Shown: positions 34,337 through 44,035 of the stretch, in pieces
Layout of the letters: each line of letters begins with the position of its first letter
Position numbering within the stretch: position 1 is the first letter of the stretch
Source of the DNA: Candidatus Deferrimicrobiaceae bacterium
Lineage (GTDB): Bacteria > Desulfobacterota > Deferrimicrobia > Deferrimicrobiales > Deferrimicrobiaceae
Reading direction: 5' to 3'
Assembly (NCBI GenBank): GCA_036504035.1
Contig: DASXVV010000011.1
Span: forward strand, 135,611-199,610
DNA length: 64,000 nt
Position numbers and translations under genes: made by a program
The notes under the pieces: model-generated
The model's database searches: none
Told to the model about the DNA's origin: nothing
Seen by the model: the letters and a program-made list of their open reading frames with translations, nothing else

Positions 34337-35360
34337 CGGGACTCCATCGGATTTCGGTCATCGTATCCGTTCTTCTTAACACGGCCGGCCGGCTATGTCA
34401 TCGGGTTCCCGTCGGGGGTGATCGTCCTGAAGCCGGGGGAATGCGCGGAGTTCTGACAACCCTGATATCTGTGGCGGCAGGATCGGACGGGTTCCCGGCT
34501 TCGCGCGCCCCGCGAGGGTACTTTCCTCCGGGTACGTCTTGCTCGGCCATCCATGGCCTCCCTGTGCCTCGGGTCCACCTTGCGCTGCCATCCCTGGCAG
34601 CCAAGACCGCAAGGTTGACATGCCCCATCGGAACGCACCCATCGCGGTGCGGTTACGCCGGGGTGAGCATTCCGCGCGACTCATGTCCGGGAGATCTTTC
34701 CCGCAACCTTCCTTCGCCGCCCATCCATGGGCGACTCTTTGCCGTACCCCTCGCTCCCGACATCGTGTCTTCGCGAGGGGAACATGGCCGCCTGAGCGGT
34801 AAAGCTTCCCGAATACTCAAACCTCAGTGCGGAATGCCGTGAGGACGACGAAGCGCAAGATATCGTCCGGGAACCTCGTTTGCCGTGCTTCGCCCAGGAA
34901 TTTAGCCGTTCGGATTACCGGTTCATCCGGCGGCCATATGGCCCTCGCGAAGCCTGGACGGCGAGAGCGAGGGACATGGCAGATCGCTTGACATGGATGC
35001 CAAGCGATCGAAGGTTGCGAATCGGAAATCCGGACGGCGTGTTGCGCGGAGCACGCTGCCCGGCGTGAGGCGGAACGGGGCGTCCCCGAAGGGAGGCGTG
35101 TCCCCCCGAGCGGTTTGAGGCGCCAGGGATGGCGCCGCGAGCGGGGGCCCGAGGCGCAACCAGAGGATGGATGCTCCGGCAAGCCGTCCTCCCGTAGGGG
35201 ATGTCCCGGTACGCCGTCAAGCCGGGGATCGGCGGTTCCCCCCAAGTCGCCGGGTCCGCGCGGAGCCGAGCACCCGCGCGGGGCGAGCGAAGCCGGGAGC
35301 CCTCGCGTGGGGGTGGCCGGGGGGCCACCGGCCGAGCCGGCGGTCGGCCTGGCTGTGGAA
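34337..35360. repeat. Gene-free 1-kb stretch rich in palindromic repeats
   Basis: No credible gene lies here; open frames occur on both strands but have no family features or ribosome-binding sites. The stretch holds many hairpins. Four share a core CCA-loop-TGG with a 4-base loop: 34545-34558 (loop TCCA), 34584-34601 (TCCC), 34718-34733 (TCCA) and 35119-35136 (GGGA, inverted). Others are 34747-34780 (8-base stem CCCCTCGC), the perfect palindrome GGCCATATGGCC at 34932-34943, and 34982-35009 (9-base stem GATCGCTTG). This looks like an array of REP-like elements or the remains of a repeat family. Confidence 0.65.
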
Positions 35361-36296
35361 CTACCAGAGGCGCTCGGCGATCGCGGAGAGGAACAGCGGG
35401 AAGAGAATCTCGTGGGGGCCGACCATGTGGTAGCCCTTGCCCGTGGGCGCCACGGGGCGGGAGACCACGTTGACGTCGGGCCGGTATTGGCGGATGAAGT
35501 CGAAGTTGGCGGTGGTCATCCCCTCGAGCGGGTGCCCCAGGTTGCGCGCAACCGAGACCGCCTTGAGGAACACCTCGGGCAGGATCACGGCGGAACCGAC
35601 GTTGAGGTAGACGCCGCGGTCGAGTCCGCAGACGAGCTCGCAGAAAGTGCGGAAGTCGCGCAGCGACGCTTCGCCCATCACGGCGCCGTCGGCTTCGGGA
35701 TGCATGTGGATGATGTCCGTGCCGATCGAGACGTGGCAGGTGACCGGCACGCCGAGCCGCCACGCGGCTGCCAGGAGGCTTTTCCCCCGGTGGGGCGCCT
35801 TCGACTCCGCGATGGCCCGGCCGACCGAGGCGCCGAAGCCCAAGCCGTCGCGCACGCCTTCGGCCAGCGCCGCGTGGACGAACTGCGCCGTCTCCTTCGC
35901 CATCCCGAACGAACCGTCGCGCAATTGCTCGCCGACGTCCTCGGACGTCTTTCCCGCCAGCGCCAGCTCGGTCTCGTGGATGACGCCCGCCCCGTTCATG
36001 GCGATGCAGTCGAACAATCCGTGCTCGAGCGCCTGGATCAACAACGGAGACAGCCCCACCTTGATGAAGTGGGCGCCGATCCCCAGCAACACCGGCCGCT
36101 TTTTCTTCTTCGCCCGGACGACCGCGTCGACCAGCGCGCGCAGGTCGCTCGCCGCAAGATAGCCGGGCAGGCCATCGAGGAACTGCGCGAACGTGGCGCC
36201 CTTGCGGACGGGGGCCGCGAACCCCTTGAACGAGACCTTGCTCTTCCGGGCGGCGAGCGACGTGCGGCGAAGGCGGTTCAGATCCAGGGTCATCAT
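35361..36296 (-). CDS. Conserved protein, possibly deoxyhypusine synthase-like fold
   Basis: A 311-residue soluble protein. Segments such as RPVLLGIGAHFIKVGLSPLL, CIAMNGAGVIHETELAL and YLNVGSAVILPEVFLKA recall deoxyhypusine synthase-like NAD-binding proteins that occur in bacteria without eIF5A. I recognise the general type but not a function. Its ATG overlaps the gmhA stop (ATGA, 36293-36296), so it is coupled to heptose synthesis and probably acts on a related sugar or on regulation of that pathway. Confidence 0.6.
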   Translation of the reverse strand: MMTLDLNRLRRTSLAARKSKVSFKGFAAPVRKGATFAQFLDGLPGYLAASDLRALVDAVVRAKKKKRPVLLGIGAHFIKVGLSPLLIQALEHGLFDCIAMNGAGVIHETELALAGKTSEDVGEQLRDGSFGMAKETAQFVHAALAEGVRDGLGFGASVGRAIAESKAPHRGKSLLAAAWRLGVPVTCHVSIGTDIIHMHPEADGAVMGEASLRDFRTFCELVCGLDRGVYLNVGSAVILPEVFLKAVSVARNLGHPLEGMTTANFDFIRQYRPDVNVVSRPVAPTGKGYHMVGPHEILFPLFLSAIAERLW

Positions 36297-36874
36297 CCCC
36301 TCCGTGCGTCGGGAAACAGGATGAGGTCGACCAGCTCGCAGACGATGTGCAGGATCGCGATGTGCCCCTCCTGGATGCGCGGCGTGAAGGACGAGGGCAC
36401 GGCGAGCGCGACGTCGGCGCCGATCGCCATCGCCCCGCCCTCGCGCGTCAGCGCGATCGTCTTCATCCCGATCGCCTTCGCCGCCGCGAACGCCGCGACC
36501 ACGTTGCGCGAGGAACCGCTCGTGCTGATGCCGAGCGCGACGTCGCCCGGCTTCCCGAGCGCCCGCACCTGCTTGGAAAACAGCTCGTCGAAGCTGTAGT
36601 CGTTCGCGATGCTCGTGACCACCGAGCTGTCGGTAGTGAGCGCGATCGCCGCCAGCGGCGGCCGCTCGACGAGGAAGCGGTTCACGAACTCGGCCGCGAC
36701 GTGCTGCGCGTCTGCCGCGCTGCCGCCGTTTCCGAACAGCAGCAACTTGTTCCCGGCACGGATCGCATCGGCGATCGTGCGCGCCGCCTCCTCGATCTCG
36801 GCCGCCATAGTATCGGCCATTCGCTGTTTGAGATCGGCCCCGTCCCGCAGCGCCTTGACGATCGTTTCCCGCAT
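36293..36874 (-). CDS. gmhA: Phosphoheptose isomerase
   Basis: GmhA converts sedoheptulose 7-phosphate to D-glycero-D-manno-heptose 7-phosphate, the first step toward LPS core heptose. The 193-residue SIS-domain protein has KLLLFGNGGSAADAQHVAAEF near residue 45, the substrate-binding LGISTSGSSRNVVAA near 115 and the C-terminal EGHIAILHIVCELVD. ATG 36874 is chosen; upstream codons in the same frame lack family sequence. It is coupled to the deoxyhypusine synthase-like gene. Confidence 0.93.
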   Translation of the reverse strand: MRETIVKALRDGADLKQRMADTMAAEIEEAARTIADAIRAGNKLLLFGNGGSAADAQHVAAEFVNRFLVERPPLAAIALTTDSSVVTSIANDYSFDELFSKQVRALGKPGDVALGISTSGSSRNVVAAFAAAKAIGMKTIALTREGGAMAIGADVALAVPSSFTPRIQEGHIAILHIVCELVDLILFPDARRG

Positions 36875-37038
36875 CGGTACCCCCCGGATTCGTGTGGGAA
36901 ACGATATCGCCCGTCCCCCCGTGGTGTCAAGGACGCCGGGAATCGGCGTCCGCGCGGTTCCGGCCGCGCCTTCCCATGATTTCGGAACCGATGTAGCATG
37001 GACGGCATCTATTATCGATATCAACGGGAGGGAGAGCC

Positions 37039-37437
37039 ATGAAAGCGCAGATCGACGCCATCCTCGACTCGGTCAAGACGATTGCGGTCGTCGGCATCTC
37101 CAGCCGTCCCGAACGCCCGAGTAACCACGTCGCGGAATATCTCCAGCGGGCGGGCTATCGGATCTATCCGGTCAACCCCGCCCTGACCGAGGTGCTCGGC
37201 GAGAAATGCCGGCCGTCACTCGAGTCGATCCCCGAGCCGGTCGACCTGGTCGACGTCTTTCGCCGGTCGGAAGACGTCCTTCCGATCGCCGAGGAGGCCA
37301 TCCGGAAGGGCGTGCGCTTTTTCTGGATGCAGGAAGGCGTGATCAACGAAGAGGCGAAACGGCTGCTCGAAGCGAACGGCGTGGGCGTCGTGATGGATCG
37401 CTGCATGCTCAAGGAACTCTCGGCGCGCGGCCGATAA
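37039..37437 (+). CDS. CoA-binding domain protein (YccU-like)
   Basis: A 132-residue Rossmann-fold protein of the CoA-binding family: TIAVVGISSRPERPSNHVAEYL at the N-terminus, YRIYPVNPALTEVLG, VDLVDVFRRSEDV and RFFWMQEGVINEEA. Members bind CoA or acyl-CoA; the cellular role is not known. GGGAGGGAGAG precedes ATG 37039. It lies 56 bases upstream of trxA, with a small hairpin (37453-37473) between them. Confidence 0.9.
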   Translation: MKAQIDAILDSVKTIAVVGISSRPERPSNHVAEYLQRAGYRIYPVNPALTEVLGEKCRPSLESIPEPVDLVDVFRRSEDVLPIAEEAIRKGVRFFWMQEGVINEEAKRLLEANGVGVVMDRCMLKELSARGR

Positions 37438-37493
37438 GACCCGTCAGTCATTCCCGGGCGCTGGCCGCCCGGGCAAAAATACCGGAGGGAACC

Positions 37494-37820
37494 ATGGCAG
37501 AGAACATCCTCGAACTGAACAACACGAACTTCAAGACGACCATCGAAAGCGGCGACACGCCGGTCGTGGTCGACTTCTGGGCCCCCTGGTGCGGCCCTTG
37601 CCGGACGATCGCCCCGCTCCTGGCCGAGATCGCCACCGAGCTCGCAGGCAAGGTGCGGATCGCCAAGGTCAACGTCGACGAAAGCCCCGAGATCGCTTCG
37701 CAGTACGGCGTGAGGGGCATCCCGACGATGATCCTGTTCAAGGACGGCCAGATCAAGGGGCAGCTCGTCGGCGTCACCCCGAAGGCCAACATCGTCTCGA
37801 TGATCCAGAAAAACTTTTGA
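37494..37820 (+). CDS. trxA: Thioredoxin
   Basis: A 108-residue thioredoxin with the classical active site FWAPWCGPCRTIAP, the conserved KVNVDESPEIASQYGVRGIP with cis-Pro and the GQLVG segment. It reduces cytosolic protein disulfides. ATG 37494 follows CGGAGGG. Its TGA overlaps the TTG start of the next gene (TTGA). Confidence 0.96.
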   Translation: MAENILELNNTNFKTTIESGDTPVVVDFWAPWCGPCRTIAPLLAEIATELAGKVRIAKVNVDESPEIASQYGVRGIPTMILFKDGQIKGQLVGVTPKANIVSMIQKNF

Positions 37821-38374
37821 GGAATTCCCTCCGTATCGGGACGGCGGCGCTCGCTTGCGCCGCCGTCCTCGCATCGATCGGCGGCTGCGCGAGCCGGCGG
37901 CTGGCGGAAGGGACCGTCCCCTTCCCGGCCAAGAACCCGGTCTTGGCCGATGCCGCGGGGCGGCCGCTCAACGATCTGCCCGCGTCGAAGGAGCCGCTGC
38001 GGCTCATCCTGCTCGACTTCCCCTGGTGCCCCCCCTGCTCCGACGCCTGGGCATCGATCGCTGCGGTCTCGAAGACGGTCCCGGCCGGCAAGGTGCGCGT
38101 CTACCGGGTGCTGTTCGACCGGGAAAAGCTCGAGACGGCGCGCGGGGCGTCCGAAACGCCGCCGTTGCTGCCGCCGCCCGCGCTCCCCGCGCTCGCGTTT
38201 CCCGTCACCACGGTAACCGCACTGACGGCCCCGTTCCTGGAGCGGTACAAGATCGACCGGGCGCCGGTCCTCCTGCTGGCCGACGCGTCGGGACGGGTAC
38301 TCAAGCGTTGGATCGGCTACAGCCCCGCTCTGACCGAATCGCTTAGGTCGGAGATCGCCGCGCGCCTGAAATAG
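37817..38374 (+). CDS. Thioredoxin-fold lipoprotein
   Basis: A 185-residue protein beginning MRNSLRIGTAALACAAVLAS and a lipobox SIGGC, so it is probably an exported lipoprotein. The mature part has a redoxin fold with the active site FPWCPPCSDAW and a late cis-Pro-type segment DRAPVLLLADASG. The TTG start at 37817 is inferred from the TTGA overlap with trxA; no ATG fits. It may be a periplasmic reductase, paired with cytosolic thioredoxin through its operon. It converges on rodA with an 12-base gap. Confidence 0.8.
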   Translation: MRNSLRIGTAALACAAVLASIGGCASRRLAEGTVPFPAKNPVLADAAGRPLNDLPASKEPLRLILLDFPWCPPCSDAWASIAAVSKTVPAGKVRVYRVLFDREKLETARGASETPPLLPPPALPALAFPVTTVTALTAPFLERYKIDRAPVLLLADASGRVLKRWIGYSPALTESLRSEIAARLK

Positions 38375-38386
38375 CCTTCCCTTTTA

Positions 38387-39520
38387 TCACCCGCCGACCG
38401 TCTCCGATCCCCCCTGCCCCTGGAAGGTATAGCGCGTCCTCGCGACGTTCGCGATGATGCCGAGCGCCATCATGTTGGTCATCATCGACGAGCCGCCGTA
38501 GCTGACGAACGGAAGCGGAATGCCGACGACCGGGAAGAGCCCGCAGACCATCGCCAGGTTGATCGCGATGTGCGCCAGAAAATAGACCGTCATGCCGCCG
38601 CAGACGAACGACGCAAAGCGGTCCTGCGAACGCGCAGCCAGGTGGAAGCCCCTGTAGACCAGCAGCCCGAAAAGCGCGAGGAGGACGATCGCGCCCAGGA
38701 AGCCCCATTCCTCGGCGAACACGGCGAAGGCGAAGTCGGTGTGCTGCTCGGGGAGGAAGCGGAGCGAACCTTGCGTCCCGTGGAGGTACCCCTTCCCCAG
38801 GAAGCCGCCGGAGCCCACGGCGATCTGCGACTGGATGACGTGGTATCCCGCCCCCAGCGGATCACGCTCGGGATCGAGGAAGGTGAGCACGCGCTGCTTC
38901 TGGTAGTCCTTCATGACGAACCAGAGCGCGGGAACGGCCAGGGCGGCCAGGGCGGTCAGCGACAGCAGCACCCGGAGGCGGACGCCCGCGACGACCATCA
39001 TCCCGGCCAGGATGATGAGGAAAATGCCGGCGGTGCCCAGGTCGGGCTGCAGCGCCACGAGTGCGAAAGGGACGAGGGCGATCCCCACCGCGGGCAGCAT
39101 CTCGACGAAGCCGATTCCGGCGTAGCCGTACCTGTCGGCGAAGAACCTGGAAAACACGAGGACGAGGGCGATCTTCGCGAACTCGGAGGGCTGGAAGTTG
39201 AAGCCACCGATGGCGATCCAGCGCTGCGCCCCCATGCGGGCGCTTCCGGCCAGGAGCACCAGCGCGAGGCACGCGAGGATGAAATAGAAGAACAGGTTCG
39301 CGATCTGCTCGACGAAGCCGTCGCCGGACAGGTAGAACAGGAAGAAGACGAAGATGCCCATGCCGATCCAGACGAGCTGCCGGGCGAACAGCGGCAGGCC
39401 CGGCGTGTTGTAGATGCGCGTGCCGCTATAGACGTTGATGAGCCCGATCCCGCACAGCAGCAGGGCGATCAGGAAAAGCGGCCAGTCGAGCCGCGACATC
39501 TTTCCGCGTGTTCCGTGCAT
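38387..39520 (-). CDS. rodA: Rod-shape-determining peptidoglycan polymerase RodA
   Basis: A 377-residue SEDS-family glycosyltransferase with about ten membrane segments that polymerises lipid II during elongation. Landmarks: SGTRIYNTPGLPLFARQLVW, the SEDS stretch FNFQPSEFAKIALV, LQPDLGTAGIF and the C-terminal FPVVGIPLPFVSYGGSSM. ATG 39520 follows TAGGAGGAG; ATG 39499 is in frame. It is the last gene of the mreBCD-mrdA-rodA cluster, 13 bases after mrdA. Confidence 0.96.
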   Translation of the reverse strand: MHGTRGKMSRLDWPLFLIALLLCGIGLINVYSGTRIYNTPGLPLFARQLVWIGMGIFVFFLFYLSGDGFVEQIANLFFYFILACLALVLLAGSARMGAQRWIAIGGFNFQPSEFAKIALVLVFSRFFADRYGYAGIGFVEMLPAVGIALVPFALVALQPDLGTAGIFLIILAGMMVVAGVRLRVLLSLTALAALAVPALWFVMKDYQKQRVLTFLDPERDPLGAGYHVIQSQIAVGSGGFLGKGYLHGTQGSLRFLPEQHTDFAFAVFAEEWGFLGAIVLLALFGLLVYRGFHLAARSQDRFASFVCGGMTVYFLAHIAINLAMVCGLFPVVGIPLPFVSYGGSSMMTNMMALGIIANVARTRYTFQGQGGSETVGG

Positions 39521-39533
39521 CGCCCTTCTCCTC

Positions 39534-41429
39534 CTACCTTTTTACGGGCGGCTTGCCCGAAGGCGCCGTCTTCCCGGCCGCAGCCGCGTTGTCGGGAGCG
39601 CCGGGCGGCGACTGCCGGAAGAATTCCTGCAGGACCGCCTTGACGATCGGCGCCGCCGCGGAGCCGCCGTGCCCCCCGTGCTCGAGCATCGCGACGACGG
39701 CGATCTGCGGGTCGTCGACCGGGGCGATGGCGACGAACCAGGCGTGGTCGCGCAGATTGTACGGCAGGTCGTCGGTCTTGACCCGCTCGCCCTTCATCTG
39801 GACCACCTGCGCCGTCCCGGTCTTGCCGCCGACGGCGATGTCGGGCATCTTCGCGATGCCCGCCGTCCCGAAATCGTTGACCACCCCCCAGAGGGCATGG
39901 CGGATGAATTCCGCGTTCTCGGCCTTCCAGCCCAGGTCGCGAAGCTTCTCGGGCCGGTGCTCGGATACGCCGCCGTCCATCCGGACCGTCTTCGTGACCA
40001 CGCGCGGCCGCATGACCCGACCGCCGCTCCCGAGCGTCGCGTAACCTTCGAGCATCTCGAGCGGCGTGACGTGGATCAGCCCTTGCCCGATCCCCAGCAA
40101 AACGCTCTCGTAATCGAACCATTTTTCCTTCCGCGCGGTCATCTTCCACTCTTCGTCGGGAACGAGCCCCTTCTTCTCCCGCGGCAGATCGATTCCTGTA
40201 ATGGTTCCGAGGCCGGCGCCCCGCTCGACCTTCGCGACGGGGCCGGGCCCCAGCTTCCGGCCCAACTGGTAGAAATAGACGTCGCACGACTGCGTGATGG
40301 CCCGGTACATGTCGATCGAACCGTGTCCCTTGGGCTTCCAGCACCGGAATGTCCGGTTGCCGAGCCGGTAGGAGCCGTTGCAGACCGCCGATTCCTTCGG
40401 GCCCTGGATGCCCGATTCGAGCGCCGCCATCGCGATGAAGGGCTTGACCGTCGAGCCCGGCGCGTAGGTACCCTGGAGCCCCTTGTTCTGCATCGGATTG
40501 CGGGTATCGGTTGCCAGCGCCTGCCACTCGGCTTTGCGTATCCCCCGGGAAAAGACGTTGGGATCGAAGCCGGGGGCCGATACGAAGGCGTAGACGTCGC
40601 CCGTTTTCGGGCTCATCGCGATCACCGCCCCCGCCCGGTCGCCGATCGCTTCGAACGCGGCTTTCTGGATGTCGATGTCGAGCGTGGTGTAGAGCGTCCC
40701 GCCGGTCTGCGGCGGCACCTCGTCGACCAACCGCCGGTCTCGACCGGCCGCGTCGACCTCGACCCTGCGCCCGCCGTTGACGCCGCGCAGCACGTTGTCG
40801 GCGAGTTGCTCAAGGCCGTATTTGCCGATGATGTCGCCCAGTTCGAGGCTCCCGTCGGCCGATTTCTCGAGGTCGGTGTCGCTCACCTCGCCGACATAGC
40901 CCAGGACATGCGCGAACGCCTCGCCGTACGGGTAGCTGCGCTTCGCCTCGATCAGGATGGAAAAACCGGGGAGCGCCTCGCGGTTGTACTCGACGACCGA
41001 GACCTGCTCGTAGGTCAAGTCGCGCATGACGTTGATACTGCTGAAAGGGCTGCTCTTCTTGGCGGCGCGGATCTTCTCTGCGATGACGTCGAGCTCTTCG
41101 GGATCGAAACTGACGATCTCGTCGAGCAGCCGAAGCTCGCCGGCCAGATCGTTTACGTCGACGGGGGAACAGATGAGGTCGAACGAGGCCTGCGTCTCGG
41201 CGATCGGACGCCCTTTGCGGTCGAGGATCAGGCCGCGCGGCGCGCGGATCGTCCGGATCCGGAGGCGGTTGTTCTCGGAAAGCGTCTGGTACTTGTCGTA
41301 TTGGGCGACCTGCAGCCAGTAGACGCGCCCGACCAGCAGGACGAAAACGGCCAGGGAGAACCATGCCAGGAAGCGGATGCGGCCGACGATCAGCGGATCG
41401 TGCTCGCGCTTCCGGATCGACTCGCTCAT
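39534..41429 (-). CDS. mrdA: Penicillin-binding protein 2 (elongasome transpeptidase)
   Basis: A 631-residue class B PBP. Single membrane anchor at residues about 20-40, pedestal domain starting APRGLILDRKGRPIAE, then the transpeptidase domain with SxxK (GSTVKPF), SxD in place of SxN (TQSCDVYFY) and KTG (VGGKTGTAQVV). It cross-links side-wall peptidoglycan as the partner of RodA. Its ATG overlaps the mreD stop (ATGA, 41426-41429). Confidence 0.95.
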   Translation of the reverse strand: MSESIRKREHDPLIVGRIRFLAWFSLAVFVLLVGRVYWLQVAQYDKYQTLSENNRLRIRTIRAPRGLILDRKGRPIAETQASFDLICSPVDVNDLAGELRLLDEIVSFDPEELDVIAEKIRAAKKSSPFSSINVMRDLTYEQVSVVEYNREALPGFSILIEAKRSYPYGEAFAHVLGYVGEVSDTDLEKSADGSLELGDIIGKYGLEQLADNVLRGVNGGRRVEVDAAGRDRRLVDEVPPQTGGTLYTTLDIDIQKAAFEAIGDRAGAVIAMSPKTGDVYAFVSAPGFDPNVFSRGIRKAEWQALATDTRNPMQNKGLQGTYAPGSTVKPFIAMAALESGIQGPKESAVCNGSYRLGNRTFRCWKPKGHGSIDMYRAITQSCDVYFYQLGRKLGPGPVAKVERGAGLGTITGIDLPREKKGLVPDEEWKMTARKEKWFDYESVLLGIGQGLIHVTPLEMLEGYATLGSGGRVMRPRVVTKTVRMDGGVSEHRPEKLRDLGWKAENAEFIRHALWGVVNDFGTAGIAKMPDIAVGGKTGTAQVVQMKGERVKTDDLPYNLRDHAWFVAIAPVDDPQIAVVAMLEHGGHGGSAAAPIVKAVLQEFFRQSPPGAPDNAAAAGKTAPSGKPPVKR

Positions 41430-41911
41430 TCCTCCACCTGACGCCAGCGCAGGGAGAGGTACATGTAGGCGGGGACGGCGACCAGCCCGGTCCAGGCGAT
41501 GCGAACCGCTTCCTCGGCGAACCAGAGCGGCGCGAAGGGATGCGCGCCGGTGAACGCGAGGAGGATCACGACCGAGAGAGATTCGGCCGCGAGCATCCCG
41601 ACCACAGTGGCGAGAATGAACGGCTCGGCGCGCAGAAACAGGCGGCAGCCGATCTCACGCGTGAAGAAGTAGACGGCGAGCGAGGACAGCAGGAAGGTGA
41701 GCGGCGGCGCCGACATCGTGGTCTCGCGGAACAGGGCGGTCAGCAGCGCCGCGAGGAATCCGGCGGGCCCGGTGATGAACAGCCCGGCATAGACGATCGC
41801 CAGGAATCCGAAATCGGGAAGCAGGAACCAGGGAACGAAGCCGGAAAGGCACCAGACATTGAGGGCGATCCCTGCGTAGGCGATCAAGACAAGCCCGAGG
41901 GCCGATCTCAA
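41426..41911 (-). CDS. mreD: Rod-shape-determining protein MreD
   Basis: A 161-residue, five- to six-helix membrane protein in the usual place between mreC and mrdA. The sequence is poorly conserved in this family; size, hydrophobicity and position support the call. The start is TTG 41911, overlapping the mreC stop in TTGA. Confidence 0.85.
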   Translation of the reverse strand: MRSALGLVLIAYAGIALNVWCLSGFVPWFLLPDFGFLAIVYAGLFITGPAGFLAALLTALFRETTMSAPPLTFLLSSLAVYFFTREIGCRLFLRAEPFILATVVGMLAAESLSVVILLAFTGAHPFAPLWFAEEAVRIAWTGLVAVPAYMYLSLRWRQVEE

Positions 41912-42750
41912 GGGCTGTCGCCCCGGAACGGAATCGTGGGCCGCGCCAGCACGACCAGCAGCTCTTCGACCGACTGGTAATGCACCGCGCTCTGCACCTT
42001 GACCTTCTGGAAAAGCCCTTCCTTGGGCTTGTCGACGGAGACCACCGCCCCCAGCAGCGTTCCCTTGGGCATGCTCCCGTCGAAGCCCGAGAACAGCACG
42101 CGGTCACCGACCGCGACATCGGCCAGCGGCGAGACGTACTTGAGCCGGCAGAAGCTGCCGCCCATCCCTTCGGCCACGGCCCGCACGCGGCTGCGCTCGA
42201 CGATGACGTCGGCGGCGAAACGGCCGTCGGTGGCCAGCAGCACCTCGGACAGGTTGCGCCAGGTCTTGTGGATCCGGCCGATCCCGCCACCCGGCGTGGT
42301 CACCGCCATGCCGGGCTCGACCCCCGAGACGGAACCCGCGTCGATGTAGACCGCCTGGAACCAGGGAGAAACGTCATGGCCGACGACCCGGGCGCCCATC
42401 GTCGGCTTCTCGGCCATCGGGGCGAACTGGAGCAACTCGCGCAACCGCCGGTTTTCGAGCAGCGCGTCGCGGCTTTCCTGAAGACGGGCCCTGAGCTCGA
42501 CGGTCTCCTTGCGGAGGCGGTCGTTCTCTTCGGAGACCCCGATCAGCGCCAGGTAGCGGTACCAGAACCCGGTGACATTTTCACGGAGGAAATCGGCGAC
42601 CTTGTAGACCGGCTGGAACACCGCGGCGCCGAACCCGCGCAAGGGGTCGGACGCCGCGAGCAGCACCGGGGGCCGGACGAAGCACTGGATGGCGCCCGCC
42701 AGCAGCACGGCTGCGACCAGCGGACGCCCCCATTTACGGAAGATATTCAT
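41908..42750 (-). CDS. mreC: Rod-shape-determining protein MreC
   Basis: A 280-residue bitopic protein: N-terminal membrane helix (PLVAAVLLAGAIQCF), a coiled coil (EENDRLRKETVELRARLQES) and a periplasmic beta domain (TMGARVVGHDVSPWFQAVYI, PGMAVTTPGGGIGRI). MreC links MreB filaments with the PBP2-RodA synthase. It begins 47 bases after mreB. Confidence 0.93.
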   Translation of the reverse strand: MNIFRKWGRPLVAAVLLAGAIQCFVRPPVLLAASDPLRGFGAAVFQPVYKVADFLRENVTGFWYRYLALIGVSEENDRLRKETVELRARLQESRDALLENRRLRELLQFAPMAEKPTMGARVVGHDVSPWFQAVYIDAGSVSGVEPGMAVTTPGGGIGRIHKTWRNLSEVLLATDGRFAADVIVERSRVRAVAEGMGGSFCRLKYVSPLADVAVGDRVLFSGFDGSMPKGTLLGAVVSVDKPKEGLFQKVKVQSAVHYQSVEELLVVLARPTIPFRGDSP

Positions 42751-42797
42751 CTCGATGCGGCCGGAGCGCGCCCCTCGGGCGACGGGCCCTTAGGATG

Positions 42798-43889
<1,092 letters not shown>

Positions 43890-43895
43890 TCACTT

Positions 43896-43924
43896 ATAAT
43901 ATCAAGCCCCCTGCTGCAATGCAA
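43896..43924 (-). promoter_or_regulatory. Promoter of the mreBCD-mrdA-rodA cluster
   Basis: On the minus strand TTGCAT (43919-43924) and TATTAT (43896-43901) are spaced by 17 bases, with a leader of about 45 bases before the mreB ATG. It is one of the best sigma-70 matches in the window. Confidence 0.7.
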
Positions 43925-44035
43925 TTCCCGTCCGCCATGCGACGGAATATCGTTGAATCGTGCGGCCTCCCGAATTAGCATAGAGTGTTCTCGACCGAAC
44001 CATCATCCTCATCTGATAAAGGGGTACGCACTGCC

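Noticed and set aside
34817-35763. Overlapping open frames in the hairpin-rich stretch
   Set aside because: They exist on both strands, have repetitive basic composition and run into the conserved gene at 35361; no coding signal.
37817-38374. Thioredoxin-fold lipoprotein as a selenoprotein
   Set aside because: Its active site is a normal CPPC pair and no in-frame TGA was seen here or in the other redoxin genes of the window.
39435-41441. 668-codon plus-strand frame opposite mrdA
   Set aside because: Antisense shadow of a conserved PBP2 gene, without ribosome-binding site or family motifs.
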